Assembly: GCA_963682025.1 (NCBI GenBank)
Contig: OY821517.1
Coordinates: 107,064,972 to 107,128,971 of the forward strand
Direction: 5' to 3'
From: Cordilura impudica
Taxonomy: Eukaryota; Arthropoda; Insecta; Diptera; Scathophagidae
Length of the DNA stretch: 64,000 bases
Numbering within the stretch: position 1 is the stretch's first letter; the number at the start of each line of letters is the position of its first letter. The notes under the pieces were generated by a model that was not told where the DNA came from, made no database searches, and saw only the letters and a list, made by a program, of their open reading frames with translations. The position numbers were made by a program, and so were the translations under genes. Below, piece by piece: positions 47,042-58,569 of this stretch.

Positions 47042-48254
47042 CTAACTGTTTTTACCCGGTCTTGCCCGCGATCGCCAATAAACAAATTCCCAGAAAAAAA
47101 AATTTCTCCCCAAAAACTTGTATGAGAATGTTGAATTCGTTCATGGTGAAGAAAGTCCCCAATATTAACGTTTTTTGGGGAGTAAATTCATATTTTATTT
47201 CAATTTAAAATTTTCAGAGTTTTTTAATTTAGAAGTTTTTTTATAAGTCGCTGCAGCAAAAATACTACAAAAACAAGCAGCGAAACCGCGTTAAGTTTTT
47301 TTAAGTTTATTTATTTTGTAGACATCAAATATAACGGAATCGTTTTCAAATTGAGGGAGAAGAACTTTTAAAAAATGAATTACTTTATTCAATAAGTGAT
47401 CATCATTCAGCAGAGATGTCAAATTTATAAAAGTTTGAAAAATGGAAAATGGATGCGACGTTTAAAAGATTGTGCTGGCTCCCAACTCTATAACAGGCGA
47501 CTTATAATTGTTTATGAGAAATACAAGCAGATTCTAAGTTAAAAAAAAGTTTTCTGGTACTGATAGTACAGTCGTTTCAGGAGTTTCACATTCCCTGGAG
47601 TCAGCTCGTCTTACCCGTCAAGACACTGTAGAGTCGTTTCAGGAGTTTCAAATTCCCTCGACTCAGCTTGTCTAAGCCGCTGGATTTGTAGACGCACTTG
47701 AAAAGATTCAGGCATTTCAGCTTCTCTTAACAAAGCCTGTCTTGATCTTTGGGCTTCAAGACGTTATTGGATTTGCTCAGGTGTTTCAGCATTTCTCGAC
47801 TCAGATTCTCTAATTCATTGAGACTCGATACCAATTTGGGTCTGATCCTGTTCTCTAGAGTTCTGTTTAGTCTAAGCCATTTTGCATTTGGGGTAGTACG
47901 GCCTATATGCTATACTTTCGTGTGCAAGTCACAATTGCTCACTCATTTATATAGTGAAAAAGATGAAATGGAAATATTTGTAATAGGTTGCTTTTCAATG
48001 TAGCCAAAAGGCGAGATGGAAACAAATTTAATATTTTGTTTTCCAATGTAGTTAAAAAGGCAAATATGAAATAAATCTGCACTAATTTTGGGGTGTTACA
48101 ACTCATATAGTAAAAAAGGCTAATCGGAAATTTTTGTAATAGATTGATTTATAATATTAATTTCATGATGGTGTAAGAAAAATCCGTTGAAAAATAAAAA
48201 TTTGTATAGGGGTCAACAAACAAACAAACAGAAAATGAATTTTATATATATAGA
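47042..48254 (-). mobile_element. Helitron B (same family as 54773-57004)
   Basis: Minus-strand 5' end A|TCTATATATATAAAATTCAT with a TTTG tract; 3' end gggcaagaccgggtaaaaac and AGTTAG, one base off CTAG. The part 47060-47450 is the inverse of 56560-56960, for example tcaataagtgatcatcattc. Length 1213 bp. Confidence 0.82.
47560..47900 (-). pseudogene. Helitron Rep/Hel N-terminal Arg/Glu-rich repeat remnant
   Basis: The minus strand reads ESRNAETPEQIQ, stop, RLEAQRSRQALLREAEMPE and VRLQIQRLRQAESREFETPE. This repeating R-x-x-R...A-E-T-P-E pattern is common in the N-terminal part of insect Helitron proteins, ahead of the Helitron-like N domain (family knowledge, from memory). Two units share a roughly 60-bp near-repeat at 47571-47650. 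Frames are broken by several stops. Confidence 0.6.
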
Positions 48255-48255
48255 T

Positions 48256-48530
48256 AGGACGACTGATATTCAACTTGGTAAAGATCGGTGAATATTCCGA
48301 TCTAGTCTTCATCTGAATATATTTTCATGAAATTTTGTATATTAGCTGTTATCAGCCATAGGACGAATACTAATGAAATTGGTAAAAAAAATCTGTCCAT
48401 GTTCAGTCCCCATACAAATGAACGCTATGAGATTACCTTCCATTGATATAATACCCAAATTGTCATATAGATCTTGGCGCACTGTGTTTTGTTTGTGTTT
48501 ATTACATCTATTAATTAGTAGTCTAAAAAC
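48256..48530 (+). repeat. Mini-me-like repeat, copy F, old fragment
   Basis: Diverged middle part of the family in plus orientation (tcatgaaattttgtatatta, ccccatacaaatgaacgcta), cut by the Harbinger-like element at 48534. Confidence 0.65.
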
Positions 48531-48533
48531 AAA

Positions 48534-49492
48534 CAGCCCAATTTAAAATATTCCCAGGGAAATGAGTTCCCGGGGTGAAGAATAATACGGGAGAGAGAAT
48601 TTCAATTATTCGAAGTCAGCTCTTTTGCTTCAGCTGTTTTGTTTTGTTTACAAATTTAAAAATTATTGTGGAAATTCAAACTTTTTTTAAATCTTTAATA
48701 AATCTTTAGTAAAATATATTAAAATAAATAATAAAAAAATGTTCAGCGGTTCTGGGCCGCCTTGTGCCGCACATCCTTCTTCTGGTCACACCACACCTAA
48801 AAAATATTTTGCATTTTTAATATTTGTGTCCATTGTAAAGGACGAATGCTGTTATACATACCTTCTTCCACTCGGCAATACTTTTTGATGGTGGGCCTGC
48901 TGAGTTTAATTTCTCCTCCAAATTGCACCATACCCGGATTAGCTCCACCTTGCTTCCTTTGAACATCCCGCATTCAACATCAGGGTTGGCTTTCATTGTG
49001 TTCAAAAGAACATCAATTTGTTTTGGCTTAAGTCTAGATTACGGGCTACACCCCGCTCGGTTCTAAATTTTTACCACTTGTGCAACATCTTACTGTGGCT
49101 CTAGGGAAATAATTTTTTTTAGAAGTCGAGCCTATTTACGGACCGACAAAGCTTTGACTTTGATTTGTACATAACTTTATTACTAAATGTCGGATTTCAA
49201 CAATATATATCATTGAAAAGCTTACTTAAGTGCCTTTTATCAGATATTTCAAATTTTGAAATCCATTAATCCGTTATGAACCTATTGGCGGAATTATTCC
49301 CAAATGTTATTATCGCATTATCCCTTATTGACATTCAGAGTAGCTACTTTTTTCCCGGGGAATAGTTTCGCATTTTCGAAGTTCTTTTAGAACAAGGGAA
49401 AAGAGAAAAAATTCCCGGGGAGATTTTATTAAGAATATGGGAACAGGGAATAGGGAAAAATTCCCAGGGAGTTGTTATTGAGAATTGGGCTG
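48534..49492 (-). mobile_element. Harbinger-like element (959 bp)
   Basis: Inverted ends CAGCCCAATT at both sides, extended by an imperfect repeat with TCCCAGGGAA and TCCCGGGG words. The flanks are AAA and AAA, a 3-bp target duplication as in PIF/Harbinger. It encodes only the Myb/SANT-like accessory protein; no DDE nuclease gene is present. Confidence 0.65.
48743..49035 (-). CDS. Myb/SANT-like (zeste-type) protein of Harbinger element
   Basis: PIF/Harbinger elements carry a second gene for a Myb/SANT-like DNA-binding protein that helps the nuclease reach the element ends (family knowledge). Here the minus strand reads SRLKPKQIDVLLNTMKANPD, FKGSKVELIRVWCNLEEKLN and SAGPPSKSIAEWKK. A 65-bp intron (48797-48861, GTATGT...TTTTTTAG) follows, then VWCDQKKDVRHKAAQNR and a TGA at 48743. 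The splice restores E-W-K-K-V-W, the conserved third helix. No ATG is visible upstream of SRLK; an AG acceptor-like site lies just before it, so a short 5' exon may be missing. The visible part has no stop. Confidence 0.68.
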
Positions 49493-49496
49493 AAAG

Positions 49497-49640
49497 CCTT
49501 TAGAAGAATTCTTAGTGATATTATATATTTGATATGTATTCGTAATATTTCTATCAGACGAACAGACGATAAAATATTTTTGGTAGTTACAAATATCAGC
49601 ACAAGCTCATGGTCGTGTAGGTTATAAGCAGTAATCTAAT
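49497..49640 (-). repeat. Mini-me-like repeat, copy G, tail fragment
   Basis: aaatatttttggtagttaca and atcagcacaagctcatgg match the end of the family in minus orientation. Confidence 0.55.
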
Positions 49641-49836
49641 TATGCAGTATTTGCTGGCCACTATGTCACTTGTTAACTTGCCTTTTATCGATCATCAAGT
49701 ATATAAAATTTATAGTTATCGTAAAATATTGTCACAATTTATGTAAACAGTAGCTGACCTGGCAGTCGTTGTTTTGTCATAAATAATTATATTATTCCAT
49801 TACAGTTGCCATTGATAACACAAGGGAACAAGGTTT

Positions 49837-51447
49837 TTGTTGATTGAAAACTGAATGTTGTTTTTCGAGTTATTTGAGACGCTTAATCCAAACCTGCACT
49901 TGGTTTTTTTCTGTAAGCGTGACTTTTCGCGATATACCGTTATGTCCAAAACTAAGGTACTACCACTACATATATTGAAATAACTTGAAAACGGTTCATC
50001 ATATTCTGTTAAAAAAAATCCGAAAACTCGTCAGCAGTGAAAGTTATAGTTGATAGAATAAATCTGACTTAATATTTGAAATCAGTGGCCTTAAAACAAT
50101 TACTATAACACACTTATAACATAAATAGAACAGCAGCAAACACACACATATTAAACAAGTAAGAAAATTATAGTCGGTCGAGACCGACTATATGATACCC
50201 TATACCATGCGTTTAGAGACCCTATCTCTTAAGCCCAACTAACTGGATATAGAAAATAAGCATAAACCAAATTTGAGTGGGATTTTTATTAATTTTTTTT
50301 TGGCTGCAGATATGAAAAAGTTCATATCCGATGCAATATATATATGGGAACTAGGCCTAAAAATGGAACGATCCTAACTATGTTTTGTAAAGTCTCTTGT
50401 ATTTTGCAAAAATATATACAAACAAAATTTGAGAAGAATCTGTGCAATATTTTCGTTTTTTGATAGATTTAAGTGAAGATCGGGAAGCAGCTCTATATGG
50501 GGCCTATGACTAAGAGTTATCCAATAGGGATCATTTTTTGACTGCTGATTAATGTATGTAATATATATATACAAACCCAATTTGGCTAAGATTTGTATGA
50601 TAACTTGGATCTTATGGCAATATATGTTGATTTCATAGGGGTCATTTGTATGGGGGCTAGGTCTGAACATGGACCGATTTCAACAGCGTTTATTGCATGG
50701 CTGATAGAAGATCAAATACCAAATTTCATCAAAATATATTCATATTTGCGACCTGCAGTTTGATTACAAGCTTTACATGGACACACACACGGACGGACGG
50801 ACGGACATCGTTAAATCGAATCAGATAGTGATTCTGATTCGATCGGTATAATTAAAGATGGGTGGAGGTCATATATTTTTGGTTGTTACAAACAGCAGCA
50901 CAAAGTCATTATACCCAAACCACATAGTGGTATAGGGTATAAAAATGTTATTATTGTATGGAAAACGCGATTTATATCAATTGAGTTTTCTCAGTAAATT
51001 GTGAACAAAATCAAAAGTTATGCACCGATTACAATGAAATGAAGTTAGTTTTATTCGAAATATGTATACCTAAATGCCATTAGATCAAACCTGTGATTTG
51101 TGTCGCACTTTTATTTTTTATGAATTTTTAAATAAAAAAAATTGTTTTTTTTTTGAAAATTGTTCTTTTTTCAAAACTTCCGCGATATCTCTGAAACTGC
51201 AGGGCAAATTTAAAACCAATGTAAGCACGGCTTAAAGATAATATTGTTGACGATTTTTTTTTTACTTTTTTTGAACTCTATATGATGAACCGATTTTAAG
51301 TTATTCCAATACACGTAGTGGAAGTGCCTTAATTTTTAACATAACGGTATATCGCGAAAAGTCGAGCTGATAGAAAAAAACCAAATGCAGATTTAAAATC
51401 CGCAACATCAAATTAGTAAAAAGTTGTAATAAAGTTCCAGTCAACAT
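49837..51447. mobile_element. Long-inverted-repeat element without genes
   Basis: The segment 49895-50040 (cttttcgcgatataccgtta, cttgaaaacggttcatcata) is inverted at 51245-51405 over about 150 bp. A weaker inverted match extends outward to about 49837 and 51447. The middle holds mini-me copy H. No coding region and no clear target duplication were found. Confidence 0.6.
50155..50942 (-). repeat. Mini-me-like repeat, copy H
   Basis: Full length, minus orientation. Palindrome with one mismatch (TAGTCGGTCGAGACCGACTA). The GACG array is at 50790-50807. Confidence 0.85.
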
Positions 51448-51455
51448 CAGAAAAG

Positions 51456-52110
51456 TTAAATTTTGTTCGATTCAATAATGTTACCCAATATATTCTTGCT
51501 AATGAACCATGTTACGTTGCACAATTTTGGGTCATTTAGGTTTCCGAACAACATGATTGTTGAATTTAAAAATTCAGTTGGAAAAATCACTCCACTATCA
51601 CTGTAAATCAATTGACATGAATCAAATGACGACGATTCCCTTTTCACTACGGCTTTTCAAATTTATAACGTGAGAACTCACGCGAACTATAATTAATATT
51701 CCCTGTGTCTTACTCATGGCATATGACATTGAAAGTGCACTTTGTACTGAAAATGACATGACACTTAGCCGATCCCGCCCATTAGCGGCATCACCAGTCA
51801 CAGAAATAATGGATGATCCCATACAAATTTGCAATGCTCTCCCTATCGTATTACTCAAAATATACGGTATTCAATAACATTTTTGTAAGGGTACCTCCCA
51901 CGTCCATTTATCCGATTCCATCCGCTTTCAGCAAGGCTACTTTTATTTATAACAGACAATGTGAAAACCAGTTTTAAAATTTCTCCTTTGATATTGAATA
52001 GTTAGTTCGTGTGGCATGACACTTCTTCTGTTCTGACACTGACTATTTTCAGCACGACTACTCGCACTAATTGCCTGTGAAATCACACAAACTATCTTTA
52101 CTCTCCCTTT
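51456..52110 (-). mobile_element. Helitron fragment with helicase piece
   Basis: At 51456-51640 the minus strand encodes GVIFPTEFLNS and, after an internal deletion, GNLNDPKLCNV and FISKNILGNIIES, matching the C-terminal helicase region of Helitrons. At 51650-52110 it has the tandem-unit sequence of Helitron E (gatagggagagcattgcaaa, gctaatgggcgggatcgg). So a coding relic and the tandem units of one family lie together. The ends were not located. Confidence 0.72.
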
Positions 52111-52599
52111 TATATTACTTAAGATATAGAGTATCGGTAATTTACTTTGTAATACTCATGACATGAAAAATCTACAGTAGAAATTTTTTATTGCTAGATC
52201 GCTAGAATTTTAATATGGTGAAGTCGATCGCAACTTTAAATAAGTTGGCCACCCTGCTGTAAACGAAATATAATTTTTGAATATACACATTTTATATTAA
52301 TATGCATTTGTTTCTTAATCCTTATATTTTATCATTCTATGTTTGAAACCTATTAAGCCATTTCCACTTAAAACAATATGATTTTCTACTGTTGAAACTT
52401 AATTTACTATGAACTTCGAAAAGGATTTTACAAAGTTACTGCTCGTTGTGGACTACTAAATGGATTTATTTTGTTTAATCTCTAAACACTCGATTCTGCA
52501 ACCACAAGATCCGGCTTTCATTAATGACATTTCAATATTCCATAACGTTAATCGACGAAAAAGTGTATAGTAGATATATTCAAATGAATTCCAACTTAC

Positions 52600-52713
52600 C
52601 CATTTGTATTGGATATTACCATCCCTGATTACAATCTTCTTTACTTGGCTAGTGGTATAGTGCCTAGAGTTTTTCTCCCTATTTTTTAATGTCATCTGGT
52701 TTTGGATACGCAT
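52600..52713 (-). CDS. Candidate host 5' coding exon
   Basis: The minus strand has CAAACAACAATG, a good insect start context, at 52713. It opens 38 codons (MRIQNQMTLKNREKNSRHYT ending in NIQYKW) and then a perfect donor TGG|GTAAGT at 52599. The region upstream is non-repetitive, with CAA patches as in fly 5' leaders. I do not recognise the protein, and no second exon can be assigned in the window. The open frame continues past the donor, so an unspliced 85-codon frame is the alternative. Chance remains possible. Confidence 0.3.
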
Positions 52714-53514
52714 TGTTGTTTGAGTTTTACTTGTTGGTTTTATTGTTTTTTATATTTTTATTTTTGGCATGTCTTTGTGGCTACACGATTGTGATAAGTG
52801 CTGATTTATTTGTTGCAAACAAACCGTTACTTGGATTATTGTTTGTGTTTTTTAATTCTTATCATTAATTCGAATGCCAACAACAACAGCAAACAAATAT
52901 TTCAATTGTCGACTTTATGCTGTTGATGGTTTTTAATTAAAAAATAAAATCAAAGATTTTAATAAATTTATTTTTGATGTTTTTTTAAATCTGAAATGAT
53001 TGAATTCCTATGTGCCTTAAAATATGTTAATGAGTTAAAAATTAAATTATCTTTAAGAAAATTCATAAATTTGGCGATATTTTATATATTCTATGCTTTA
53101 ATTCGTATTGAAATGAAAAATTTTCTTAAATTTTTTCCTGCTTAAAACTCTATATAATTTCGATTCAGAAACATTATTTCATATATACTTAAAAAATAAA
53201 AAATAAACAAAAAAAAAAAAAAAAAACCAGCAACAGTGTTAAATTTGGCTGTGTCCAATCTTTGGTACCCTTCACCCGTCTCGAATATATAATATTATAA
53301 CAATGGTTGTCAATAATAAAAAACAAAAAAGGCTAGATTTCACATTAAACTTCATAGAAATTAATTCCTAGAAATGATATATACAATAATATTTTAAATT
53401 ATTGAGATAATTACCAAAAACTTTTGATACTCACCAGAGGGAGGGTAATGGCTAGAGACAAAAAGGCTGCTATATAAAATACGAAATATATTTCCACCAA
53501 ATTGCCACAAGATT

Positions 53515-53775
53515 TTGGAATCATATTTAAACAACAGAACTTTTCGAGTAAAGTACAAAAGTCACACCTCTGATGACTTTAAAATCAAAGCAAGTATTCC
53601 TCAGGGAAGTGTGTTAGAATTTACTCTGTATATAGTTTTTACATGTGATATATCAAAAAACCAGAGATTAACCACGTCGTTTTTTGCAGGTGATACAGCC
53701 ATTATCTGCATTCGCAATAACTCTAGAATTGCATCAGTGTTGCTATATGAGCACCTACGCGACGCACTGTGAACC
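53515..53775 (+). pseudogene. Jockey-clade LINE reverse transcriptase fragment
   Basis: MESYLNNRTFRVKYKSHTSD, then IPQGSVLEFTLYIVFTCDIS and SFFAGDTAIICI. The order matches the jockey RT palm (S-Y-L-x-N-R-T-F, V-P-Q-G-S-V-L-G-P, Y-A-D-D-T-A-I). YADD has become FAGD, so one catalytic Asp is lost. About 85 codons are open; flanking RT parts are not recognisable. Confidence 0.75.
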
Positions 53776-53989
53776 ATGTTATGAGAAGGCAGCCCAAAAG
53801 CATTTTGTTATGGTTACCGATTTTAAAGTTGTATTATTCATTTGAAAGTGAAAACCAGGGAACCTCGGGAGCCAAAAAATTGCGACTCTATTTCAACTAT
53901 GTCTTCGAAAATTGGCTTTCTCAGTATTTTGCTAGATTAAAAATTTCTTTGGCAATTTTAGTTTTAATGACTGTAACATTTTTGTTTTA

Positions 53990-54772
53990 AAAAGTTTTAA
54001 AGTAAAATAAATTTTATATAATTTTGTAACTTCTAAGCTATTAATGTAAGACATAAAGAGTGACTGAGTCATTTAGAAATTAAAAAACATTTTTTTTAAA
54101 AGCTCTAAATTTCCCGAAAATCTCCTACTTAATAGAGCATAACTCGTGCCCATCAAAAGCCATCAAAAAATATCTTGCACTCCTTTGTAGACCGAACTAT
54201 CTCCTACACTCCTATACCCCGTTGTGTACCTGCTAGTTTCCACCCGTTTGCACCAGAACAATTTTTCTGACCCAAGGTCAGATATTTTGTGCAAAATTTA
54301 TGAATACAAAAGTTTTCCACAATGTAGTTAGGGTATAAGAATTTGCCCTGATGTTTGTATCTACCAGAAATATTGGACCTATACTGTAACTACTCTTCAC
54401 TTTAAGCTCTGTCTGTCAGAGTACTTGCTACCTATAGTACCGGCCGTGCTCATGGAAAATGGGGTGATGATCTTGTTCCCTTCTAAACAAAGCAGAATCT
54501 GTTACAGAATAATATTAAATTTCAGGTAGCTAAAACCATAATCTCGATTGCCCAAAAGAAAAATAACAACAAAAAAAAAAAATGAATAAATAACAGTGAA
54601 GGTAAAGGACAAATAAATGAAAATTATAGGAATGCAAAACTTTAAAATAGAAGAGGTATGTGATGTTATGACCCCTTTCTTAACCCGCCCATGACCATTG
54701 CTATCTATCAAAAACAATGTATTAGATAGCCCACTATTTATCCTTACTTATTTACCTAACTGTTTCGTGAAA
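53990..54772. other. AT-rich stretch without recognised genes
   Basis: Possible very old repeat remnants at 54325-54400 (gggtataagaatttgccctg, accagaaatattggaccta) that faintly resemble the mini-me-like family. No gene. Confidence 0.4.
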
Positions 54773-57004
54773 TCTATATATATAAAATTCATTTTCTGTT
54801 TGTTTGTTTGTTTGTTTGTTTGACCGCTATACAAATTTTTATTTTTCAACCGATTTCCCTGAAATTATGTACACGCGATCTGTATACCGCAGGAAAGGTC
54901 GCCATATACTTTTTACCGGCCACGCCTACTTTCACGCCCACTTTTTATGTAAAATTCATTTTCTGTTTTATTCATATTTGTTCACTATACAAATTTTTAT
55001 ATAGTTATTTTTCAACCGATTTCTCTGAAATTTGGTACACACGATCTCTCTGCTCCAGGGAAGGTCGACATATTCTTCGTACGGGTCACGCCTACTGTTA
55101 CGCCCACTTTTTGTATACAATTCATATCTGTTTTTTGGTACATTTGTTCGCTACACAATTTTTTTAAACGGATTTCTCTGAAATTTGCTACCCACGATCT
55201 CTGTACTCCAGAGAGCTCGCCATATAATTCTTGCTGGCCACGCCTACTTCTAATCCCACTTTTTTTACAAAATTAATTTCTGTTTTTTGGTATATTTGTT
55301 CACTATAGAAATTTTTATTTTTCTAGGGATGTCTAAAATTTGGTCACACGATTTCTATACTACAGGGAAGGTCACCATATGCTTCTTACAGGCAACGCCT
55401 ACTTTGTGCCAACTTCTATGTATATAAAACTTATTTTTTTCCTTTTATTTGTTTCTTTCTCCGAAATTTAGTACATATTCGAGGACGCCATATGATTTTT
55501 ACCGACCACGCCTACTTTTATGCCCAATTTTCATATAAAATTCACATTTTGTTGTGTGGTATATTTCTTCCCTATACAAATTTGTACTTTTCAACGGATT
55601 TCTCTGATATTTGGTTTACACGGAAATAACTACACGGTGAACAAATTCCCCAAACTTATAAAAAAGGTACCCAAAAGAAATGTACAAATTCCCCTTTTTT
55701 TTATCGGAAGAAAGAATGAACTTACTCCCCAAATTCATTCTTAAATTTTTACATATTTTTATTTAATGAATTTTGTTAAATATTTATTTTAGTAAACATT
55801 TGCATACTGCTGGCAATATATGTCCTACAATAAATGCATTTAAAATGAGTATTCTTTTCAATAGCGTCATTTCGTTGCGCGGAAGCTACGCGCACGGGGA
55901 AAACAGCTTAGCTAGAATATCGGAATGATCTTAAAAATATATATTCTGACAATTAAAATAAGTTGGAAACAGCTGCGCGGCAGCACTGGTGTGGTTGCCA
56001 AATGCACGGAAGCGGCGCGCGACCGCGGACTCGGGCACGACGGATGCGGACGCGACAAGCTCTCGGAACACAGCTCATCTAAAATATCGCAATGCTCTAA
56101 AAAATATGTTTTAGGAATTAAAATAAGTTAACGAGAACTAAGCGGCAGAACGGGTAGTAGCTGCGAGGAAACGGTGCGAGGCCCGCGGACGCGGACGCGA
56201 CACGCTCGCGGAACACAGCTCAGCTAAAATATCGCAATGATCTGAAAAATATATTTTGGCGATTAAAAGAAGTTGACAACAGCTGCGCGGCAGCACGGGT
56301 GTGGCTGCCAAACGTGCGGAAGCGGCACGCGGTGCACGACCGCGGACGCGACGGATGCGGACGCGACGCGCTCGCGGAACATAGCTCAGCAAAAATATCG
56401 CAATGATCTGAAAAATATATTTTGGCGATTAAAATAATTTGACAACAACTGCACGGCAGCATGGGTCTGGCTGCCAAACGCGCGGAATTGTGCGCGACGT
56501 ATGTGAAATAATTACCTGTTGATCAAAATAGGCCACACATATACTATAAGCAGTTGCTTAAAGAAACCTTGCGACACAATATTAAACGTCGCATTGGTCT
56601 TTCATTTCTGAAACTTGAATTTGACGTCTCTGCTCAATGATGATCACTTATTGAATGAAGTAATTCAATTTTTAAAAGTTGTGATTCCTTTAATTTGCGA
56701 ACCATTCCGTTATATTTGATGTTTACAAATAAACTGAAAAAAAAAGCTCAAAGCGGTTTCGCAACTTATTTTTGAAGCATTTTTGCTGCAGCATCTTAAA
56801 AAACTTCTAAATTAAAAAATCAAAAAATTTTTAATTGAAATAAAAAATTAATTTACTGCCCATACAAATTTTTGGGGAGAAAGTTCATTTTATTGAGGAA
56901 TTTGTTAATTGGGGACTAAGTACTCAGCGCCTGGTAAGCATAGTGAACCATTTTTCAAGTCAAATGCCTTTGTATCCCGGGCAAGACCGGGTAAAAACAG
57001 CTAG
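54773..57004 (+). mobile_element. Helitron A (2.23 kb), carries GC-rich minisatellite
   Basis: 5' end A|TCTATATATATAAAATTCAT, then a TTTG tract. 3' end with the hairpin CCCGGGCAAGACCGGG, then taaaaacag and CTAG|T. At 54840-55620 there are five units of about 160-170 bp, each with ccgatttctctgaaatttgg and ccacgcctactttcacgccc. At 56560-56960 it shares sequence with Helitron B. Confidence 0.85.
55875..56490. repeat. GC-rich minisatellite, about four units of 130-170 bp
   Basis: Each unit has an AT half (aaaatatcgcaatgatctga, aaaatatattttggcgatta) and a GC half rich in CpG (cagctgcgcggcagcacggg, cggacgcgacggatgcggac). Copies begin near 55900, 56070, 56220 and 56385. Arginine-rich open frames across it follow from the base composition. 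Confidence 0.85.
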
Positions 57005-57768
57005 TATTAAAATAAGAAGTTAAAATTTCATTATGAAATTAAACAAAAACAATATTTATTTATATATACAAAAAAATAACATTACTAAATTGTTAATATT
57101 TTGAAACATAAAAAAATATAGTTAAATTTTCTATACATTATGTTATTTTAAGTAAAAATTAATTAATTATATATGGGTATTTATTTTTGGAACTGATTCA
57201 AAATTATGTACATAAATTATGATGTGAGAAACTTTAATATATGAAATTAAATCATATAAAGAAAGATAATGTTTCGAATATAAAAACTTATAAAAAAAAA
57301 TAATAATTTACTGAATGTTAATTACCAAATTGAGCAATTTTAACAATAAAAAAAAAAACCAACTCACGGTTTGAAATGGTCCATCGATGACGCCAGGCCT
57401 GAAGTCAGTTGTAGACGGAGTTTCCTTTTGTTTTCTTCTGTTATTATATCATAATTTCACTCAATTATATTGTATTTTATTTATTTGTTTCAGTTCAAAA
57501 AAGTAATATTAATATGTGTGTGAATGTGTGTATGTTAATTGGGTTTAATAATATATATCATAGTTAAGTCGTAGAAAAATAATTAATTAAAAAAAAATTT
57601 TTAAGTTTTAAAATTAAATATTCCAAAAAAAATAATCCATTGATAACCAATTTTTTTACATTTATATTGTTCTTAAGTCTTTTTTTATTTTTTATTTTTC
57701 TTGTTACCGTTATTGTCACTATAATATTTTTAGTATATCGCTTTTTCTTTTAATAGTTTATCATTTTT
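57005..57768. other. AT-rich stretch without recognised genes
   Basis: Only a short patch (57365-57425) has balanced composition. No coding region is supported. Confidence 0.4.
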
Positions 57769-58569
57769 ATACCCTATAACACTATGTGGTTTGGTAATAA
57801 TGACTTTGTGCTGCTGTTTGTAACAACCAAAAATATTTGACCTACACCCATCTTTAATTATACCGATCGAATCAGAATCACTATCTGATTCGATTTAACG
57901 ATGTCCGCCCGTCCGTCCGTCCGTCCGTCTGTGTGTCCATGTAAAGCTTGTAATCAAACTGCAGGTCGCAAATATGAATATATTTCGATGAAATTTGGTA
58001 TTTGATCTTTTATCGGCCATGGAATGAACGCTGTTGAAATTGGTGAGAATCGGTCCATGTTCAGACCTAGCCCCCATACAAATGACCCCTATGAAATCAA
58101 CATATATTGCCATAAGATCCAAATTATCATACAAATCTTAGTCAAATTGGGTTTGTATATATATATTACATACATTAATCAGCAGTCCAAAAATGATCCC
58201 TATTGGATAACTCTTAATCATAGGCCCCATATAGAGCTGCTTCCCGATCTTCACTTAAATCTATCAAAAAACGAAAATATTGCACAGATTCTTCTCAAAT
58301 TTTGTTTGTATATATTTTTGCAAAATACAAGAGACTTTACAAAACATAGTTAGGATCGTTCCATTTTTAGGCCTAGTCCCCATATATATATTGCATCCGA
58401 TATGAACTTTTTCATATCTGCAGCCAAAAAATTAATAAAAATCCCACTCAAATTTGGTTTTTGCTTATTTTCTATGTCCAGTTAGTTGGGCCTAAGAGAT
58501 AGGGTTTCTAAACGCATGGTATAGGGTATCGTATAGTCGGTCTAGACCGACTATAATTTTCTTACTTGT
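57769..58569 (+). repeat. Mini-me-like repeat, copy I
   Basis: Full length, plus orientation, perfect palindrome TAGTCGGTCTAGACCGACTA near its 3' end. GTCC array at 57908-57930. Confidence 0.87.

Noticed and set aside
56138..56477. Arginine- and alanine-rich minus-strand frames over the GC-rich minisatellite.
   Set aside because: Explained by the CpG-dense repeat composition; the frames overlap in two phases.
58024..58353. A 109-codon frame repeated in several places (also about 50374-50670 and 40588-40842) as a possible conserved gene.
   Set aside because: All copies lie inside the mini-me-like repeat and follow its DNA identity. The frame has no domain and is broken differently in each copy.
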